Shown: positions 15,645 through 25,695, numbered from the stretch's first letter. The stretch is 64,000 nucleotides of DNA from Paenibacillus qinlingensis (GCF_013204845.1 NZ_JABMKY010000007.1:291731-355730), one strand, 5' to 3'. A program made the numbers and translations. The notes: generated by a model not told the origin, from the sequence alone.

Positions 15645-16405
15645 TTGATACACATTGTCATATCTTACCTGGTCTGGATGATGGGGCTAGAACATGGGAT
15701 GAAGCCATTGAAATGGCTCAATACGCTTCTAGCCAAGGTATTCATACTATCGTGGCGACGCCTCACCATGGTGATGGGAGACACGATAATCAGGCCGAGA
15801 AGGTTGATCTTGCTGTACAAGAGCTGAGCGATGAGCTTGAAAAGCGCCATATTTTCGTCCGTATCCTCTCAGGCCAAGAAGTTAGAGTCTCTAAGGGGCT
15901 CCTTCTTGACTTGGATGCGAAGCGTATTCGAACACTGAATCATAGCCAGTATATCTTGCTAGAGCTACCTCCAACAGGTATTCCTAATTATTTTGACGAG
16001 GTCTTGTATGAATTGCGGGTACTTGGCTTAACGGTCATTCTCGCACATCCGGAACGGCAGCTTGATTTTATAGCAAATCCTCGCTTGCTTCACAGCTACG
16101 TGGAACAGGGATGCCTGTGCCAGATTACTTCGCAGTCCTTAATGGGACAATTTGGCCGCAAAATTCAAAAGTTCGCCATGTATATTTGCCAATCACATTT
16201 GGCTCATTTGATCGCCTCGGATGCGCATAATTTGGCTAGTAGGAGGAGTAATTTAGCAGAAGCTTTTTCGTATATAGAAAAGGTTCAGGGTCGTAAAGCT
16301 CTGGAGCAATATTCGTTGAACGCGGCATGTGTTGTACGAAATGAAAGGATTGTGACGGAGACCTATCCGTATAAACGAAGATTGTGGTGTCTACCATTAC
16401 ATTAA
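15638..16405 (+). CDS. CpsB/CapC-type tyrosine-protein phosphatase (PHP family)
   Basis: A 255-residue metal-dependent phosphatase of the PHP superfamily, like Bacillus YwqE and pneumococcal CpsB. It should dephosphorylate the C-terminal tyrosines of the BY-kinase encoded two genes on. Metal ligands are visible in DTHCHILPGLDDGA (residues 4-17), VATPHHGDG, SGQEVRV, LAHPERQ and ASDAHN. The ATG overlaps the stop region of the PilZ-like gene, indicating coupling. Confidence 0.92.
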   Translation: MLIDTHCHILPGLDDGARTWDEAIEMAQYASSQGIHTIVATPHHGDGRHDNQAEKVDLAVQELSDELEKRHIFVRILSGQEVRVSKGLLLDLDAKRIRTLNHSQYILLELPPTGIPNYFDEVLYELRVLGLTVILAHPERQLDFIANPRLLHSYVEQGCLCQITSQSLMGQFGRKIQKFAMYICQSHLAHLIASDAHNLASRRSNLAEAFSYIEKVQGRKALEQYSLNAACVVRNERIVTETYPYKRRLWCLPLH

Positions 16406-16421
16406 CTATTGGAGGGTCACA

Positions 16422-17177
16422 ATGGAAATCGAACTCAGACAATATTTGACCATTGTTCAAAAAAAGATAGGGTTGATTGCAAGCATTGTGCTTCTGGCAA
16501 GTGTAGTTACTGGACTTGTGAGCTACTATTTGATTGCTCCTCTTTATGAAGCGAGCTCTAAGATCATCGTCAATAAATCGACGGACATCCCAGGCAGGGA
16601 GAATCTCGATTACGATTCCATACGGACGAACGCATTGTTGATTAAGACGTATAAGGAGATTATTTTAACCCCTGCCATACTCGACAGTGTTGTTACGAAG
16701 TATCCTGATCTTGGTTTGACAAGCGCTGACCTCATGGACATGATTCTGGTTAGCTCAACGGTGGATACGCAAGTGATGACGATATCCATTAGAAGTTTAT
16801 CGGCAGAGAAAGCAGCTAAGACAGTGAATGCCGTCTCAGAAGTTTTTAAGAATACAATTCCTTCTATTATGAAGGTAGATAATGTTGTCATTTTGAGTGA
16901 AGCAAAGCCCGAGGATAATCAAGGACCAGTTTCACCCCATATGATCATGAATGTAGCGATCGCATTCGTCGTATCCCTCATGTTTGCGGTTGCCCTCGTG
17001 TTTCTCTTAGATTATTTGGACGATTCCATCCAGTCGGAAGTCGACATTGAACAATACCTAGGTTTACCTACACTTGCCACCATTTCTAAAGTAAAACCAG
17101 AAGATATGCAAAGCAAAGCACCTTCAAAATCCCATAGAAAGGTAGGCGATACGGTCTATGCGAACGCTAATCAATAA
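16422..17177 (+). CDS. Wzz-type chain-length regulator / BY-kinase adaptor
   Basis: A 251-residue membrane protein with two transmembrane helices (residues 17-39 and about 172-194) around an external domain, the Wzz/CapA/EpsA layout. It sets polysaccharide chain length and activates the cytoplasmic kinase. After helix 2 comes the usual FLLDYLDDSI and a juxtamembrane segment ending GLPTLATISK. GGAGG precedes ATG by 8 bases. The stop overlaps the kinase ATG by 20 bases. Confidence 0.9.
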   Translation: MEIELRQYLTIVQKKIGLIASIVLLASVVTGLVSYYLIAPLYEASSKIIVNKSTDIPGRENLDYDSIRTNALLIKTYKEIILTPAILDSVVTKYPDLGLTSADLMDMILVSSTVDTQVMTISIRSLSAEKAAKTVNAVSEVFKNTIPSIMKVDNVVILSEAKPEDNQGPVSPHMIMNVAIAFVVSLMFAVALVFLLDYLDDSIQSEVDIEQYLGLPTLATISKVKPEDMQSKAPSKSHRKVGDTVYANANQ

Positions 17178-17847
17178 GCATCAGCTCATTACAGAGTTGC
17201 ATCCGAAATCGCAAGTATCCGAATCTTATCGAACCTTAAGAACAAACATTCAGTTCTCATCGATAGATCGGATCATGAAGACCATTTTAGTTACATCGGC
17301 GCAGCCTGGCGAAGGAAAATCAACGACAGCTGCTAACTTATCCGTTGCCTACGCACAAGAAGGGAAAAAGGTACTCATTGTTGATGCCGATTTACGCAAG
17401 CCAACCATTCATCATTATTTTGGTGTGTCGAATCGGTATGGTTTGACTAGCGCCATTGTGAACCGTACTCAGTTTGATGAGTTTATCAGTGAGACGTCAA
17501 TCGAGAATTTATCACTTATTACCTCAGGTCCAATTCCTCCAAACCCATCCGAATTGCTAATGTCGCAGAAAATGACCGCGTTTCTAGAGGAAATGGCTGC
17601 CAGATTTGATGTCATTATTATTGATTCGCCACCAACCTTAGCTGTGGCTGACGCACAAATTTTAGCAACGAAATGTGATGGTGTTGTCATGGTCATTAGT
17701 GATGGGAAAGTCAAGCGAGATATGGCTAGAAAGGCTATTCATAACTTAGAAAGAGTTCAGGCGAAGATGCTAGGTGTCGTCCTCAACAACAAGCGCCATA
17801 AGAAAAGTGATGCTGCTTATTACGACTATTATGGCAATAAGGAATGA
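17158..17847 (+). CDS. CpsD/CapB family tyrosine kinase (BY-kinase)
   Basis: A 229-residue P-loop tyrosine autokinase. Walker A is SAQPGEGKST (about residues 45-54), Walker A' is LIVDADLRKP, Walker B is VIIIDSPPT. The C-terminal Tyr cluster AAYYDYYGNKE is the phosphorylation site. With the Wzz-like partner it cycles to control polymer export, opposed by the CpsB phosphatase upstream. This is the EpsA-EpsB arrangement of Firmicutes. Confidence 0.93.
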   Translation: MRTLINKHQLITELHPKSQVSESYRTLRTNIQFSSIDRIMKTILVTSAQPGEGKSTTAANLSVAYAQEGKKVLIVDADLRKPTIHHYFGVSNRYGLTSAIVNRTQFDEFISETSIENLSLITSGPIPPNPSELLMSQKMTAFLEEMAARFDVIIIDSPPTLAVADAQILATKCDGVVMVISDGKVKRDMARKAIHNLERVQAKMLGVVLNNKRHKKSDAAYYDYYGNKE

Positions 17848-17897
17848 ATAGCCTTAGATATAGCTAAATAGAGAAGAGATATTAGGAGGAGTATGGG

Positions 17898-18791
17898 ATG
17901 GAGAGAACCGTAAGGAAAGCAATTATTCCTGCAGCTGGTTTAGGGACCCGCTTTTTACCCGCAACAAAAGCGATGCCGAAAGAAATGCTGCCCATTGTCG
18001 ATAAGCCAACCATTCAATACATCGTGGAAGAGGCTGTTGAATCAGGAATTGAAGACATCATCATTGTGACGGGTAAAGGAAAGCGTGCCATCGAGGACCA
18101 TTTCGACAATGCTTTTGAATTAGAATACAGCTTAGCGGAGAAAGGGAAGTTGGAGCTTCTTGAGGAAATTCTGAGGCCCGCCAAAGTAGACATTCATTAT
18201 ATTCGGCAAAAGGAAGCGAAAGGACTCGGTCATGCCGTTTGGTGTGCGCGTCGCTTTATTGGTAACGAACCATTCGCTGTGTTGCTAGGTGATGATATTG
18301 TAACGGCGGATGTACCTTGCTTGAAGCAATTGATGAATCAATATGAACGAACGCAATGTTCCGTAATAGGCGTGCAGCCTGTTTCTGAAGAAGAAACCAA
18401 ACGTTATGGCATCATTGATCCTGTGAATAGGAATGGAAAATTGTATCAAGTTCGCAATCTTGTGGAAAAACCACAACCAGGGACTGCGCCTTCCAAGCTT
18501 GCTATTATGGGACGATACATTCTTACGCCAGAAATATTTGAATTTCTCGACCTTCAGGAACGTGGAGCAGGAGGAGAGATCCAACTGACGGATGCCATTT
18601 CGAAACTGAATGAGATACAGAATGTGTATGCCTATCATTTTAATGGGATTAGGTATGATGTGGGTGAAAAGCTTGGGTTTATCCTTACTTCGTTAGATTT
18701 CGCTCTTCGGAATAATGAGCTTAGAATGCCACTACTACAGGCGCTCAATGAAGTGCTGAAACGTGAAAAGTCACCTCGTGCGATTGGTTAG
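17898..18791 (+). CDS. galU: UTP--glucose-1-phosphate uridylyltransferase
   Basis: Makes UDP-glucose from UTP and glucose-1-phosphate in the cytoplasm. The 297 residues match GalU/GtaB. The nucleotide-binding signature [20 protein letters not shown] begins at residue 13, followed by [11 protein letters not shown], then [15 protein letters not shown], and VEKP and YDVGEKLGF near the end. AGGAGG precedes the ATG. Its product feeds glycosyltransferases here and GalE in cluster 1. Confidence 0.95.
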   Translation: MERTVRKAIIPAAGLGTRFLPATKAMPKEMLPIVDKPTIQYIVEEAVESGIEDIIIVTGKGKRAIEDHFDNAFELEYSLAEKGKLELLEEILRPAKVDIHYIRQKEAKGLGHAVWCARRFIGNEPFAVLLGDDIVTADVPCLKQLMNQYERTQCSVIGVQPVSEEETKRYGIIDPVNRNGKLYQVRNLVEKPQPGTAPSKLAIMGRYILTPEIFEFLDLQERGAGGEIQLTDAISKLNEIQNVYAYHFNGIRYDVGEKLGFILTSLDFALRNNELRMPLLQALNEVLKREKSPRAIG

Positions 18792-18803
18792 GGAGGGAAG
18801 CGA

Positions 18804-19496
18804 ATGTCTAAATTATCCAACGATTCATCGGTGATCGAGGCAAACCAATACTATCCTAGAACAAGATGGAAAAACGCAGATAGTTCGATGGTTTACTATT
18901 TAATTGCTAAACGGGTTTTGGATATTCTAGGTGCATGTTTTGGACTGCTTTGTTGCTTGCCCTTGTTCATTGTGCTGGCTATACGTATGAAGATAGAAGA
19001 TCCGAAGGGACACATATTCTTTTATCAGCAGCGAGTAGGTAAAGACGAAAAGGTATTCAACATGTACAAGTTTAGATCGATGGTATCGAATGCAGAAGAA
19101 CTTCTTGCGGATCTGCTCGATCAGAATGAAATGGAAGGCCATATGTTTAAAATGAAAGAAGACCCTCGTATTACCAAAGTCGGCAAATTCATGCGAAAAA
19201 CCAGTATGGATGAACTTCCGCAATTATGGAATGTGTTGAAAGGTGATATGAGTTTAGTAGGGCCTAGGCCCCCACTCCTTCGTGAGGTTGAGCAATACAG
19301 CTCCTACCATAAACAACGGTTGCAAGTTACTCCTGGGTGTACAGGGTTATGGCAGGTTAGTGGTCGAAACGACATTGGGTTTGAGGAAATGGTGGAATTG
19401 GACCTGACGTATATTCGTGAGCGGAAAATTTCATTTGAATTAAAAATCATTCTCAGAACATTTAGCGCCCTGCTCGGCTCCAAAAATGCGTATTGA
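18804..19496 (+). CDS. Undecaprenyl-phosphate sugar phosphotransferase (second)
   Basis: A 230-residue phosphoglycosyl transferase that would start the repeat unit of cluster 2. After a 30-residue polar lead comes a membrane helix (residues 42-62), YQQRVGKDEK, MYKFRSM, the catalytic Asp-Glu in TSMDELPQLWN, MSLVGPRPPL and TPGCTGLWQVSGRND. It resembles the C-terminal half of WcaJ/WbaP enzymes without the polytopic N-terminal domain. Its separate identity from the gene at 4828 implies two different polymers. Confidence 0.9.
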   Translation: MSKLSNDSSVIEANQYYPRTRWKNADSSMVYYLIAKRVLDILGACFGLLCCLPLFIVLAIRMKIEDPKGHIFFYQQRVGKDEKVFNMYKFRSMVSNAEELLADLLDQNEMEGHMFKMKEDPRITKVGKFMRKTSMDELPQLWNVLKGDMSLVGPRPPLLREVEQYSSYHKQRLQVTPGCTGLWQVSGRNDIGFEEMVELDLTYIRERKISFELKIILRTFSALLGSKNAY

Positions 19497-19525
19497 TTGA
19501 AGTCTGACTTCGTCCATTTGAATGA

Positions 19526-19562
19526 GGATAGCTGGGGTGTGCCTTGCATTTCCCAGTTATCC
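19526..19562 (+). other. Intra-operon hairpin abutting a ribosome site
   Basis: GGATAGCTGGG pairs with CCCAGTTATCC (one G-U) around a 15-base loop, in the 85-base gap between the sugar transferase and the PssD-like gene. It is followed by CAAAAAGGAGAG, the next ribosome site, not by a T-run, so it is more likely an RNA stability or processing element than a terminator. Confidence 0.5.
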
Positions 19563-19581
19563 CAAAAAGGAGAGAGCTTAG

Positions 19582-20037
19582 ATGAAGATTTGTTTAGCTA
19601 GTTCTACTGGTGGGCACTTGGGTGAATTGAAGAAGATTATTCCAGCAGTTAATGAGCATAATTACTTTATTATTACAGAGCAAAGTGAGATGAGTCGGAC
19701 TCTGAAAGACCAGGAAAGGGTCTATTTCTTGGCGCAGCAGGAAAGAAAAAATCTACTTCTCATCATCCATTTACTCCTTAATTTGTTGTTGTCCGTGTAT
19801 ATCTTAATGAAGGAGAGGCCAAAGGTCATTATAACTACCGGAGCGGGCGCTGTACTTGGACTCTGCTTGCTAGGGAAAATATTCGGGTCGAAAATTGTGT
19901 ACATTGAAAGCTTTGCTAAAGTGTATACAGCGAGTGTAACCGGTAGGCTGATTTATCACATTGCAGATCAATTTTATATTCAATGGGAGCAATTGAGAGA
20001 AGTTTATCCGGATGGGACGTACAGGGGGAGCTTATAA
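19582..20037 (+). CDS. PssD/Alg14-like glycosyltransferase membrane subunit
   Basis: A 151-residue protein of the Alg14/Cps14F/PssD family, the membrane-anchoring acceptor-binding half of a split GT-B glycosyltransferase. The family N-terminus is KICLASSTGGHLGEL, with a hydrophobic helix near residues 58-75 and TTGAGAVLGLC, YIESFA later. Its stop overlaps the start of the PssE-like gene (TAATG), so the two subunits are translationally coupled. Confidence 0.9.
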   Translation: MKICLASSTGGHLGELKKIIPAVNEHNYFIITEQSEMSRTLKDQERVYFLAQQERKNLLLIIHLLLNLLLSVYILMKERPKVIITTGAGAVLGLCLLGKIFGSKIVYIESFAKVYTASVTGRLIYHIADQFYIQWEQLREVYPDGTYRGSL

Positions 20038-20519
20038 TGATCCTTATAACGGTAGGTACGCAGAGATTTCAATTCAATCGATTATTACGTTCCGTAGATC
20101 AATTAGTAGAAGAAGGCGTGCTGACAGATTCCGTTATCGCTCAGATCGGTTATTCGGATTATAAACCTAGACATTATATATATTCGGACTTTTACAAACT
20201 TGAAGATATAGATCAATTAACAAGAGAATGCGACGTATGCATTACGCATGGTGGAATCGGTTCTATTCTTAATGCGCTCAAATATGAGAAGAAAGTAATT
20301 GTCATGCCTAGAAAGCGAATATTGGGCGAACACGTAGATGATCATCAATCTGAAATTTCAGCTGCCTTTCAAGAAAAAGGGTACATTCAGGTCGCAGAAA
20401 GTGTGGATCAATTACGGTTTCTTATTTCGGGGATCGATGATCTCCCATTCAATACATACATACAAGAGGAATCCAACCTCCTTGACGCAATTAAGGCTTA
20501 TATTCAAACCTTGGAATAG
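20037..20519 (+). CDS. PssE/Alg13-like glycosyltransferase catalytic subunit
   Basis: A 160-residue partner of the PssD-like protein, the donor-binding half of the split GT-B enzyme. It begins MILITVGTQRFQFNRLL and has CITHGGIGSI and KKVIVMPRK, typical of Alg13/Cps14G/PssE. I start it at the ATG overlapping the previous stop, since the frame continues upstream only inside that gene. The pair probably adds the second sugar of the repeat unit. Confidence 0.9.
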   Translation: MILITVGTQRFQFNRLLRSVDQLVEEGVLTDSVIAQIGYSDYKPRHYIYSDFYKLEDIDQLTRECDVCITHGGIGSILNALKYEKKVIVMPRKRILGEHVDDHQSEISAAFQEKGYIQVAESVDQLRFLISGIDDLPFNTYIQEESNLLDAIKAYIQTLE

Positions 20520-20530
20520 GAGGGAGCCAG

Positions 20531-21589
20531 ATGAAATCTAAGATACTTGTCGTAGGTTCATCGTTAAAGGATATGGGTGGAATTGTTACGGTCATTAGAA
20601 ACATGGAACAATCGAATCTCACGGAAAGCTACGAGCTAACTAGAGTGGAGACTTACATTACGGGGAGCGTCATGGCTCGATTATACATTTTTATAATAGG
20701 GCTGTTTCGCTACCTCTATCAGTTGTTATGGCATCGGCCAGATATCGTGCACATTCACATGTCCAATGGTGGAAGCTTTTACAGGAAATCCATTCTGGTG
20801 ATGATTGGGAAAATAGTCAGAATGCCCATTATCCTGCATATACATGCAGCGAGTTTTGATGATTTTTACAATCACAATAGGTTTCAAAAGAGGTATTGTC
20901 AGTTCATCCTAAATCGTGTTGATTTAGTAGTGGTTTTATCGCAAGAATGGAAAAACTATTTCTCTACAATTGTCCCTAATCGAAAAATAGAGATTCTTTA
21001 TAACGGAGTTTTTAAAATGGAGGAACACATTAGCCGGTCGAATTCGACACCAACTTGCCTTTTTCTGGGGAGATTAGGAGAGCGCAAAGGAACTTATGAT
21101 CTGCTTCTAGCGATTAAAAACTTAAAAGAAAAAGGAGTTCAAAGTAAGTTTTTACTAGCTGGTGATGGGGAGATTACGGAAGTAAAACAGTTAATTAGAG
21201 AATATCATATCGAGGATAGGGTTGAAGTACTAGGTTGGATTAGCGTAGAAGATAAGGAAGAATTGCTAAGAAAAGTAGATATGCTAGTACTGCCCTCCTA
21301 CAATGAAGGGTTGCCAATGGCCATCTTAGAAGCTATGAATTTTTCATTGCCGGTTATTTCAACTTACGTAGGAGGAATACCTGAGCTTATTAAACATGGG
21401 GAAAATGGTTATCTCATTGCGCCTGGTGACATCGAGGGGCTAATCCAATCCTTGGAGCTGCTCATTCATGACCAGAACACGATTGTTACCATGGGAGAGA
21501 AGAACAGGACATTAATTCATACTCAATTTGATATCAATATGTTGATGAACGAATTATCACACATGTATCAAAGACTCATTTTGAAATGA
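20531..21589 (+). CDS. GT4 family glycosyltransferase
   Basis: A 352-residue GT-B glycosyltransferase of family 4. The N-terminal domain has GSSLKDMGGIVTVIRNM; the C-terminal domain has FLGRLGERKGTYDLL, LAGDGEITE, and the EX7E region YNEGLPMAILEAM followed by VGGIPELIKHGENGYL. It should extend the lipid-linked repeat unit of cluster 2. AGGAGGG precedes the ATG by 7 bases. Confidence 0.92.
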   Translation: MKSKILVVGSSLKDMGGIVTVIRNMEQSNLTESYELTRVETYITGSVMARLYIFIIGLFRYLYQLLWHRPDIVHIHMSNGGSFYRKSILVMIGKIVRMPIILHIHAASFDDFYNHNRFQKRYCQFILNRVDLVVVLSQEWKNYFSTIVPNRKIEILYNGVFKMEEHISRSNSTPTCLFLGRLGERKGTYDLLLAIKNLKEKGVQSKFLLAGDGEITEVKQLIREYHIEDRVEVLGWISVEDKEELLRKVDMLVLPSYNEGLPMAILEAMNFSLPVISTYVGGIPELIKHGENGYLIAPGDIEGLIQSLELLIHDQNTIVTMGEKNRTLIHTQFDINMLMNELSHMYQRLILK

Positions 21590-21618
21590 CAAATAGCATC
21601 TAAAAGGAATGATTCATA

Positions 21619-22953
21619 ATGAGCCTAACGATGAGATGTATCTTGTGCTTTTTCTTATTCATGTTTGCTCAGGATTTAATAACCATCCATATGAAGGGCA
21701 GGTTAGGCAGCTATTTATCTTACGTGGACGAATTCTTCATTATAGGAAGCATTGGTATCATCATGGTTAAATCCAATTTTAGAATGAAGAAAAGCACATT
21801 GATTTTGTCGCTAATCACGATCGGGGTTTTGTTTTTCGGGCTGCTATCAAGCGCCATTAATCAAGTGTCCATAAGTACGACATTAGCAGGTGGATTATTA
21901 ACGATTAAAGGGTTTTTATTATTTTTTATTTTTAAAAATCTAACGATTAACGAAAATAACCTTCGGCATTTGATACGTTTTTTTAAGGTTCTTGGTGGCA
22001 TGGCGGCTGTTTTTGCGCTTGTTGATTTCTTGTTTCATGAGCAGTTTCGAAATTTCCTACACACGAATAATCTTGTAGATGCGAGATCCAATTTAGTCAG
22101 TGTGCAATCCTTTTTTATTCATCCAGGCACCTATGGTTGGTTTATGGTCTTTGTAGGTTTGTACTATTTATCGAATTATCTCGTTCAGAAGCAAAAAAAA
22201 TCACTCATCTTTACGATTGTTTTCTTTGCACTTGCTTTTCTTTCGCTGCGATTTAAGGTGTTGTTGGCGATAGTCGTAATCTTAACTTTAGTTGCCATGA
22301 AGAAGCGCATATACACGGCAGGACTTGCATGCGTAGCCATCCTCATCTATTTGTTTTTTGGAGACATGATACACAATCTGACTATATTAACCATTGATCG
22401 ATACATTTCCGTAGATTATATGGACTCAGCTCGTAAGGCTTTGTATCACACAGGGTTAACAATTGGCCTTCATGATTTTCCGCTAGGGGAAGGATTCGGG
22501 AGATTTGGGAGTTGGATGGCCAGAGTCGATTACAGTCCTGTTTATTATGAATATGGTTTACAAAGCGTATACGGTTTGAGCCCTGATGATCCGAAGTGGG
22601 CAACCGATACGTACTGGCCATCGATTATTGGCGAGGTTGGCATCTTGGGAACCATTCTATTTATTTCTTTCTTTCTCTATGTCATGAGAGGGATTTATGT
22701 CAAATTACAAGATGCAAGAGTTAGCAAGAATGGGAAAGTATTTCTCCTCTTCTCGTTATTTATCATCATTCAGAGCTTGGTTGAATCGTTGGGGGAACAA
22801 ATATTTAATGGATCTCCACAGTATATTTTTATTTTTGCGGTCATGGGCATGGCAGCCTCTCAAATAGAAAAAGGAGATCACTTACTAAGTAGCCATGGAA
22901 GCGTACAACTATATGCGAAAAGGAAGTATTCCTATGACTCGAGTCCTGTTTAA
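21619..22953 (+). CDS. O-antigen polymerase-like membrane protein (Wzy)
   Basis: A 444-residue polytopic protein with about eleven hydrophobic helices and one large outer loop (about residues 255-330) containing GEGFGRFGS and Trp/Tyr-rich sequence, as in the Wzy/O-antigen ligase family. It would polymerise repeat units exported by the flippase encoded next. Its 3' end overlaps the flippase gene by 20 bases. It is distinct from the EpsG-type protein of cluster 1. Confidence 0.82.
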   Translation: MSLTMRCILCFFLFMFAQDLITIHMKGRLGSYLSYVDEFFIIGSIGIIMVKSNFRMKKSTLILSLITIGVLFFGLLSSAINQVSISTTLAGGLLTIKGFLLFFIFKNLTINENNLRHLIRFFKVLGGMAAVFALVDFLFHEQFRNFLHTNNLVDARSNLVSVQSFFIHPGTYGWFMVFVGLYYLSNYLVQKQKKSLIFTIVFFALAFLSLRFKVLLAIVVILTLVAMKKRIYTAGLACVAILIYLFFGDMIHNLTILTIDRYISVDYMDSARKALYHTGLTIGLHDFPLGEGFGRFGSWMARVDYSPVYYEYGLQSVYGLSPDDPKWATDTYWPSIIGEVGILGTILFISFFLYVMRGIYVKLQDARVSKNGKVFLLFSLFIIIQSLVESLGEQIFNGSPQYIFIFAVMGMAASQIEKGDHLLSSHGSVQLYAKRKYSYDSSPV

Positions 22954-24490
22954 AACAGGGTTAGTCTTATTTTTGATCACAATCATAAGTAAGTTACTGG
23001 GATTTACAAGAGAGATACTAATTGCTAGAAATTACGGGACGTCTTCACTGGCAGATGCTTATTACGTTGCGTTAACGCCAACGATGTTGGCCATCACATT
23101 CTCCTTCACACTTAGCAGCGTGTTTCTTCCCTTATTTGTTAATTTCGCTTCGGATAAAAAAAAGTCAAATATATTTACGAACAATGTCTTATTCTTATTT
23201 TTTGCTATTTTTATTGTTGCCTATGCGTTTGTGATCGTGTTTACATATCATGTCATTCACATTCTTGCACCTGGATTAACAGAGGAAGCGGAACGGATGG
23301 CCGTAACGCTCGTGAGAATATTATTCCCTCTCGTATTTATTGTCATAGCTATTCAGATCTATACCTTAATGTTAAATACATTTCATGATTATATGGCTTC
23401 AGCAGCTAGCATCCTTCCCAATAACCTTATGATTATTGCCTATCTTTGGTTATTCGCGGATAAGTACGGTATTGTGGGTGTCGCTGTTACAACACTAGTC
23501 GCTTACCTTCTACAGCTTGTCATAATTTATTTATTACTTAAAGGTCATCAATATAAAGTTGTTAGAAATGTAGAGCTTTGGAATTCAAACTCCAAAAAAT
23601 TTTTGCTATTGCTGTACCCAATCATGATTAGCTCTGGCTTCAATCAATGGAATTCTGTTGTGGACCGGATATTGGCTTCAGGCATTTCAGAGGGGGCTAT
23701 TGCTGCACTGTCGTATGCCTTTAATTTAAGGGGGATAGCGACAGGCATTTGTATTACTCCCGTCATTACACTTACATTCCCCGAACTATCGCGGCTTTCG
23801 CATAACGAAGATTATGAAAAAGTGAGCACACTTACGCATAATAGTTTATTTGCACTATTCATCCTCCTCATGCCTTTAACCGTGATATTTATGTCATTTA
23901 GTCATATCATCGTTCAAACACTTTTAGAAAGAGGAAGTTTTGATGCGCAAGCCACAGCAATGACTTCTGCTATTTTTTGGGCTTATTCGATAGGGATTAT
24001 TGCCATTGGGTTCAGAGAGGTCACATTGAGAGCTTTCTATAGTTTCGGAGATACGAAAACACCAACGTTTGTGATGATTACAGGCACATTGGTGAACATT
24101 GTTCTCAGTTATATTCTTGTGAAAAGCATGGGAGTTAGGGGGCTCGGATTATCAGCAAGCATTTCATTTATCCTCACAGCTGTTATAACCGCTATTTTAC
24201 TCAAAAAGAAACAAGCTTCCGTATGGTCGAAAGATTTTATTCGAAAAATGATAAAACTAACCGTCGCTATGGGTGGATGCGGTTTAGCCATCTATTTTCT
24301 AAAGTTGGTTCCTTTGTTCGGAAGCTTAATCGCAGTGAACAGATATTACGCTGTACTTGGATTGAGTGTATACACGCTGTTGACCTACTTCATTTTTATT
24401 GTTCTATTACTCGCAATGAAGGAAGATGACCTTATCCTCTTCATGAAGAAGCTAATCTTTCGTAGAAAAAAGGAGATGAAGCTAGGATGA
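22934..24490 (+). CDS. MurJ/Wzx-like polysaccharide flippase
   Basis: A 518-residue protein with about fourteen transmembrane helices and the MVF/MurJ motifs GFTREILIARNYGTS at the N-terminus and later FNQWNSVVDRILAS. In a polysaccharide operon it should flip the lipid-linked repeat unit. I chose ATG 22934, 7 bases after AAAAGGAAG; earlier ATGs at 22895 and 22913 lie deep in the Wzy gene without ribosome sites. The stop overlaps the next ATG (ATGA type). Confidence 0.88.
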   Translation: MTRVLFKTGLVLFLITIISKLLGFTREILIARNYGTSSLADAYYVALTPTMLAITFSFTLSSVFLPLFVNFASDKKKSNIFTNNVLFLFFAIFIVAYAFVIVFTYHVIHILAPGLTEEAERMAVTLVRILFPLVFIVIAIQIYTLMLNTFHDYMASAASILPNNLMIIAYLWLFADKYGIVGVAVTTLVAYLLQLVIIYLLLKGHQYKVVRNVELWNSNSKKFLLLLYPIMISSGFNQWNSVVDRILASGISEGAIAALSYAFNLRGIATGICITPVITLTFPELSRLSHNEDYEKVSTLTHNSLFALFILLMPLTVIFMSFSHIIVQTLLERGSFDAQATAMTSAIFWAYSIGIIAIGFREVTLRAFYSFGDTKTPTFVMITGTLVNIVLSYILVKSMGVRGLGLSASISFILTAVITAILLKKKQASVWSKDFIRKMIKLTVAMGGCGLAIYFLKLVPLFGSLIAVNRYYAVLGLSVYTLLTYFIFIVLLLAMKEDDLILFMKKLIFRRKKEMKLG

Positions 24491-25695
24491 ATATCTTAAT
24501 TATTAATGCCCATTCCTCCAAGAATAAAGGAGATGCAGGCATTGTTCTTTCGATGATCGATGCTATCAAAAAACACAATATCGATTGCAGTATTCGCATT
24601 CATAGTAGATTCCCGGAGATTGACAATGAATTTTATGAAGAACAGGTTACTTCTTGTGTGGATAATGTTTCGATTGACCCCGATACTTCGAAAATAGAAA
24701 AGATTGGATCGGTATTGAGACTATTGCCTTATTTGAAGAATCTAAGAAAAATAAAATCCGATGATTATGAATGGGCGGATGTAGTAGTCAGTTGCGGAGG
24801 GGGATTTTTACTTTCACATCGATTTAGTGTAGCGCTTATGCAGCATTTGGTTCAAATTAAAACCGCTTTTAACTATGGCAAACCCGTTGTTATTTATTCG
24901 CAATCCATTGGGCCTTTTTATAATACCTATATGCAAAAGTTGGCAAAGGAGATTCTCGATCAGGTAGATCGCATTTTTCTGAGAGAAGCTGTTTCCAAAC
25001 GGTGGCTTGAGAAAATCGGGTGTAGCAATGAGAACGTGGTATTAGTTCCTGACTCCGCTTTTTCTATGCAGGAAGTCATTTCTCCACGGATAGATAGCAT
25101 GATGGAGGATATTAAGGAATTACATGATGGCCCCATTATCGGGTTCACGGTTAGGGACTGGAATTTTCCGGAGGTGAAGGATACGCACTTGTATAGATCC
25201 AAGTATATAGCAAGTATCCGATATGCGATTCAGCATATTCACCAGAACTATAAGGGGAAGGTATTGTTAATGCCGCAAGTGCTGGGGCCCAATGCCTTTA
25301 ATGATGATAGGATTATCAGCAGAGAAGTGCTAGAAGGAATAGATACTCGACATGCTGAGTTATTGGCGTTTGATTTTCACCCTCGCGAATTGAAATACTT
25401 ATATTCTAAAATGGATATGTTTGTTGGGACTAGAATGCATTCCAATATTTTTGCGCTGTCCAATCATATCCCCACTGTTGCCATCAATTACGAACACAAA
25501 ACGAGAGGTATTATGGAGATGCTTGGTTTACATGATTATGTGGTGGATATCTCGGATATTGAACCCGACTCTTTCATACAGATGATCGACAATTGTTGGC
25601 TGAATAGGCAGGAATTAAGGGTTAAACTTGCGAAAGAAATTCCTTTTGTGGTGGAAGAAGCAGAGTTGCCGGCTCAAATTCTCAAAGTTCTATAA
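24487..25695 (+). CDS. Polysaccharide pyruvyl transferase family protein
   Basis: A 402-residue protein of the CsaB/EpsO/WcaK family. Seen are NAHSSKNKGDAGIVLS at the N-terminus, SCGGGFLLS, VVIYSQSIGPFYN, and GTRMHSNIFALSNHIP near residue 314. Members transfer pyruvate from PEP to sugars, giving acidic ketals on exopolysaccharides or wall polymers. It overlaps the flippase gene by 4 bases, so it decorates the cluster 2 polymer. Which sugar is modified cannot be told. Confidence 0.88.
   Translation: MNILIINAHSSKNKGDAGIVLSMIDAIKKHNIDCSIRIHSRFPEIDNEFYEEQVTSCVDNVSIDPDTSKIEKIGSVLRLLPYLKNLRKIKSDDYEWADVVVSCGGGFLLSHRFSVALMQHLVQIKTAFNYGKPVVIYSQSIGPFYNTYMQKLAKEILDQVDRIFLREAVSKRWLEKIGCSNENVVLVPDSAFSMQEVISPRIDSMMEDIKELHDGPIIGFTVRDWNFPEVKDTHLYRSKYIASIRYAIQHIHQNYKGKVLLMPQVLGPNAFNDDRIISREVLEGIDTRHAELLAFDFHPRELKYLYSKMDMFVGTRMHSNIFALSNHIPTVAINYEHKTRGIMEMLGLHDYVVDISDIEPDSFIQMIDNCWLNRQELRVKLAKEIPFVVEEAELPAQILKVL

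Noticed and set aside
17848..18803. EAR antitermination RNA of eps operons
   Set aside because: Gaps between the kinase, galU and sugar transferase genes are only 50 and 12 bases, too short for the roughly 120-base element.
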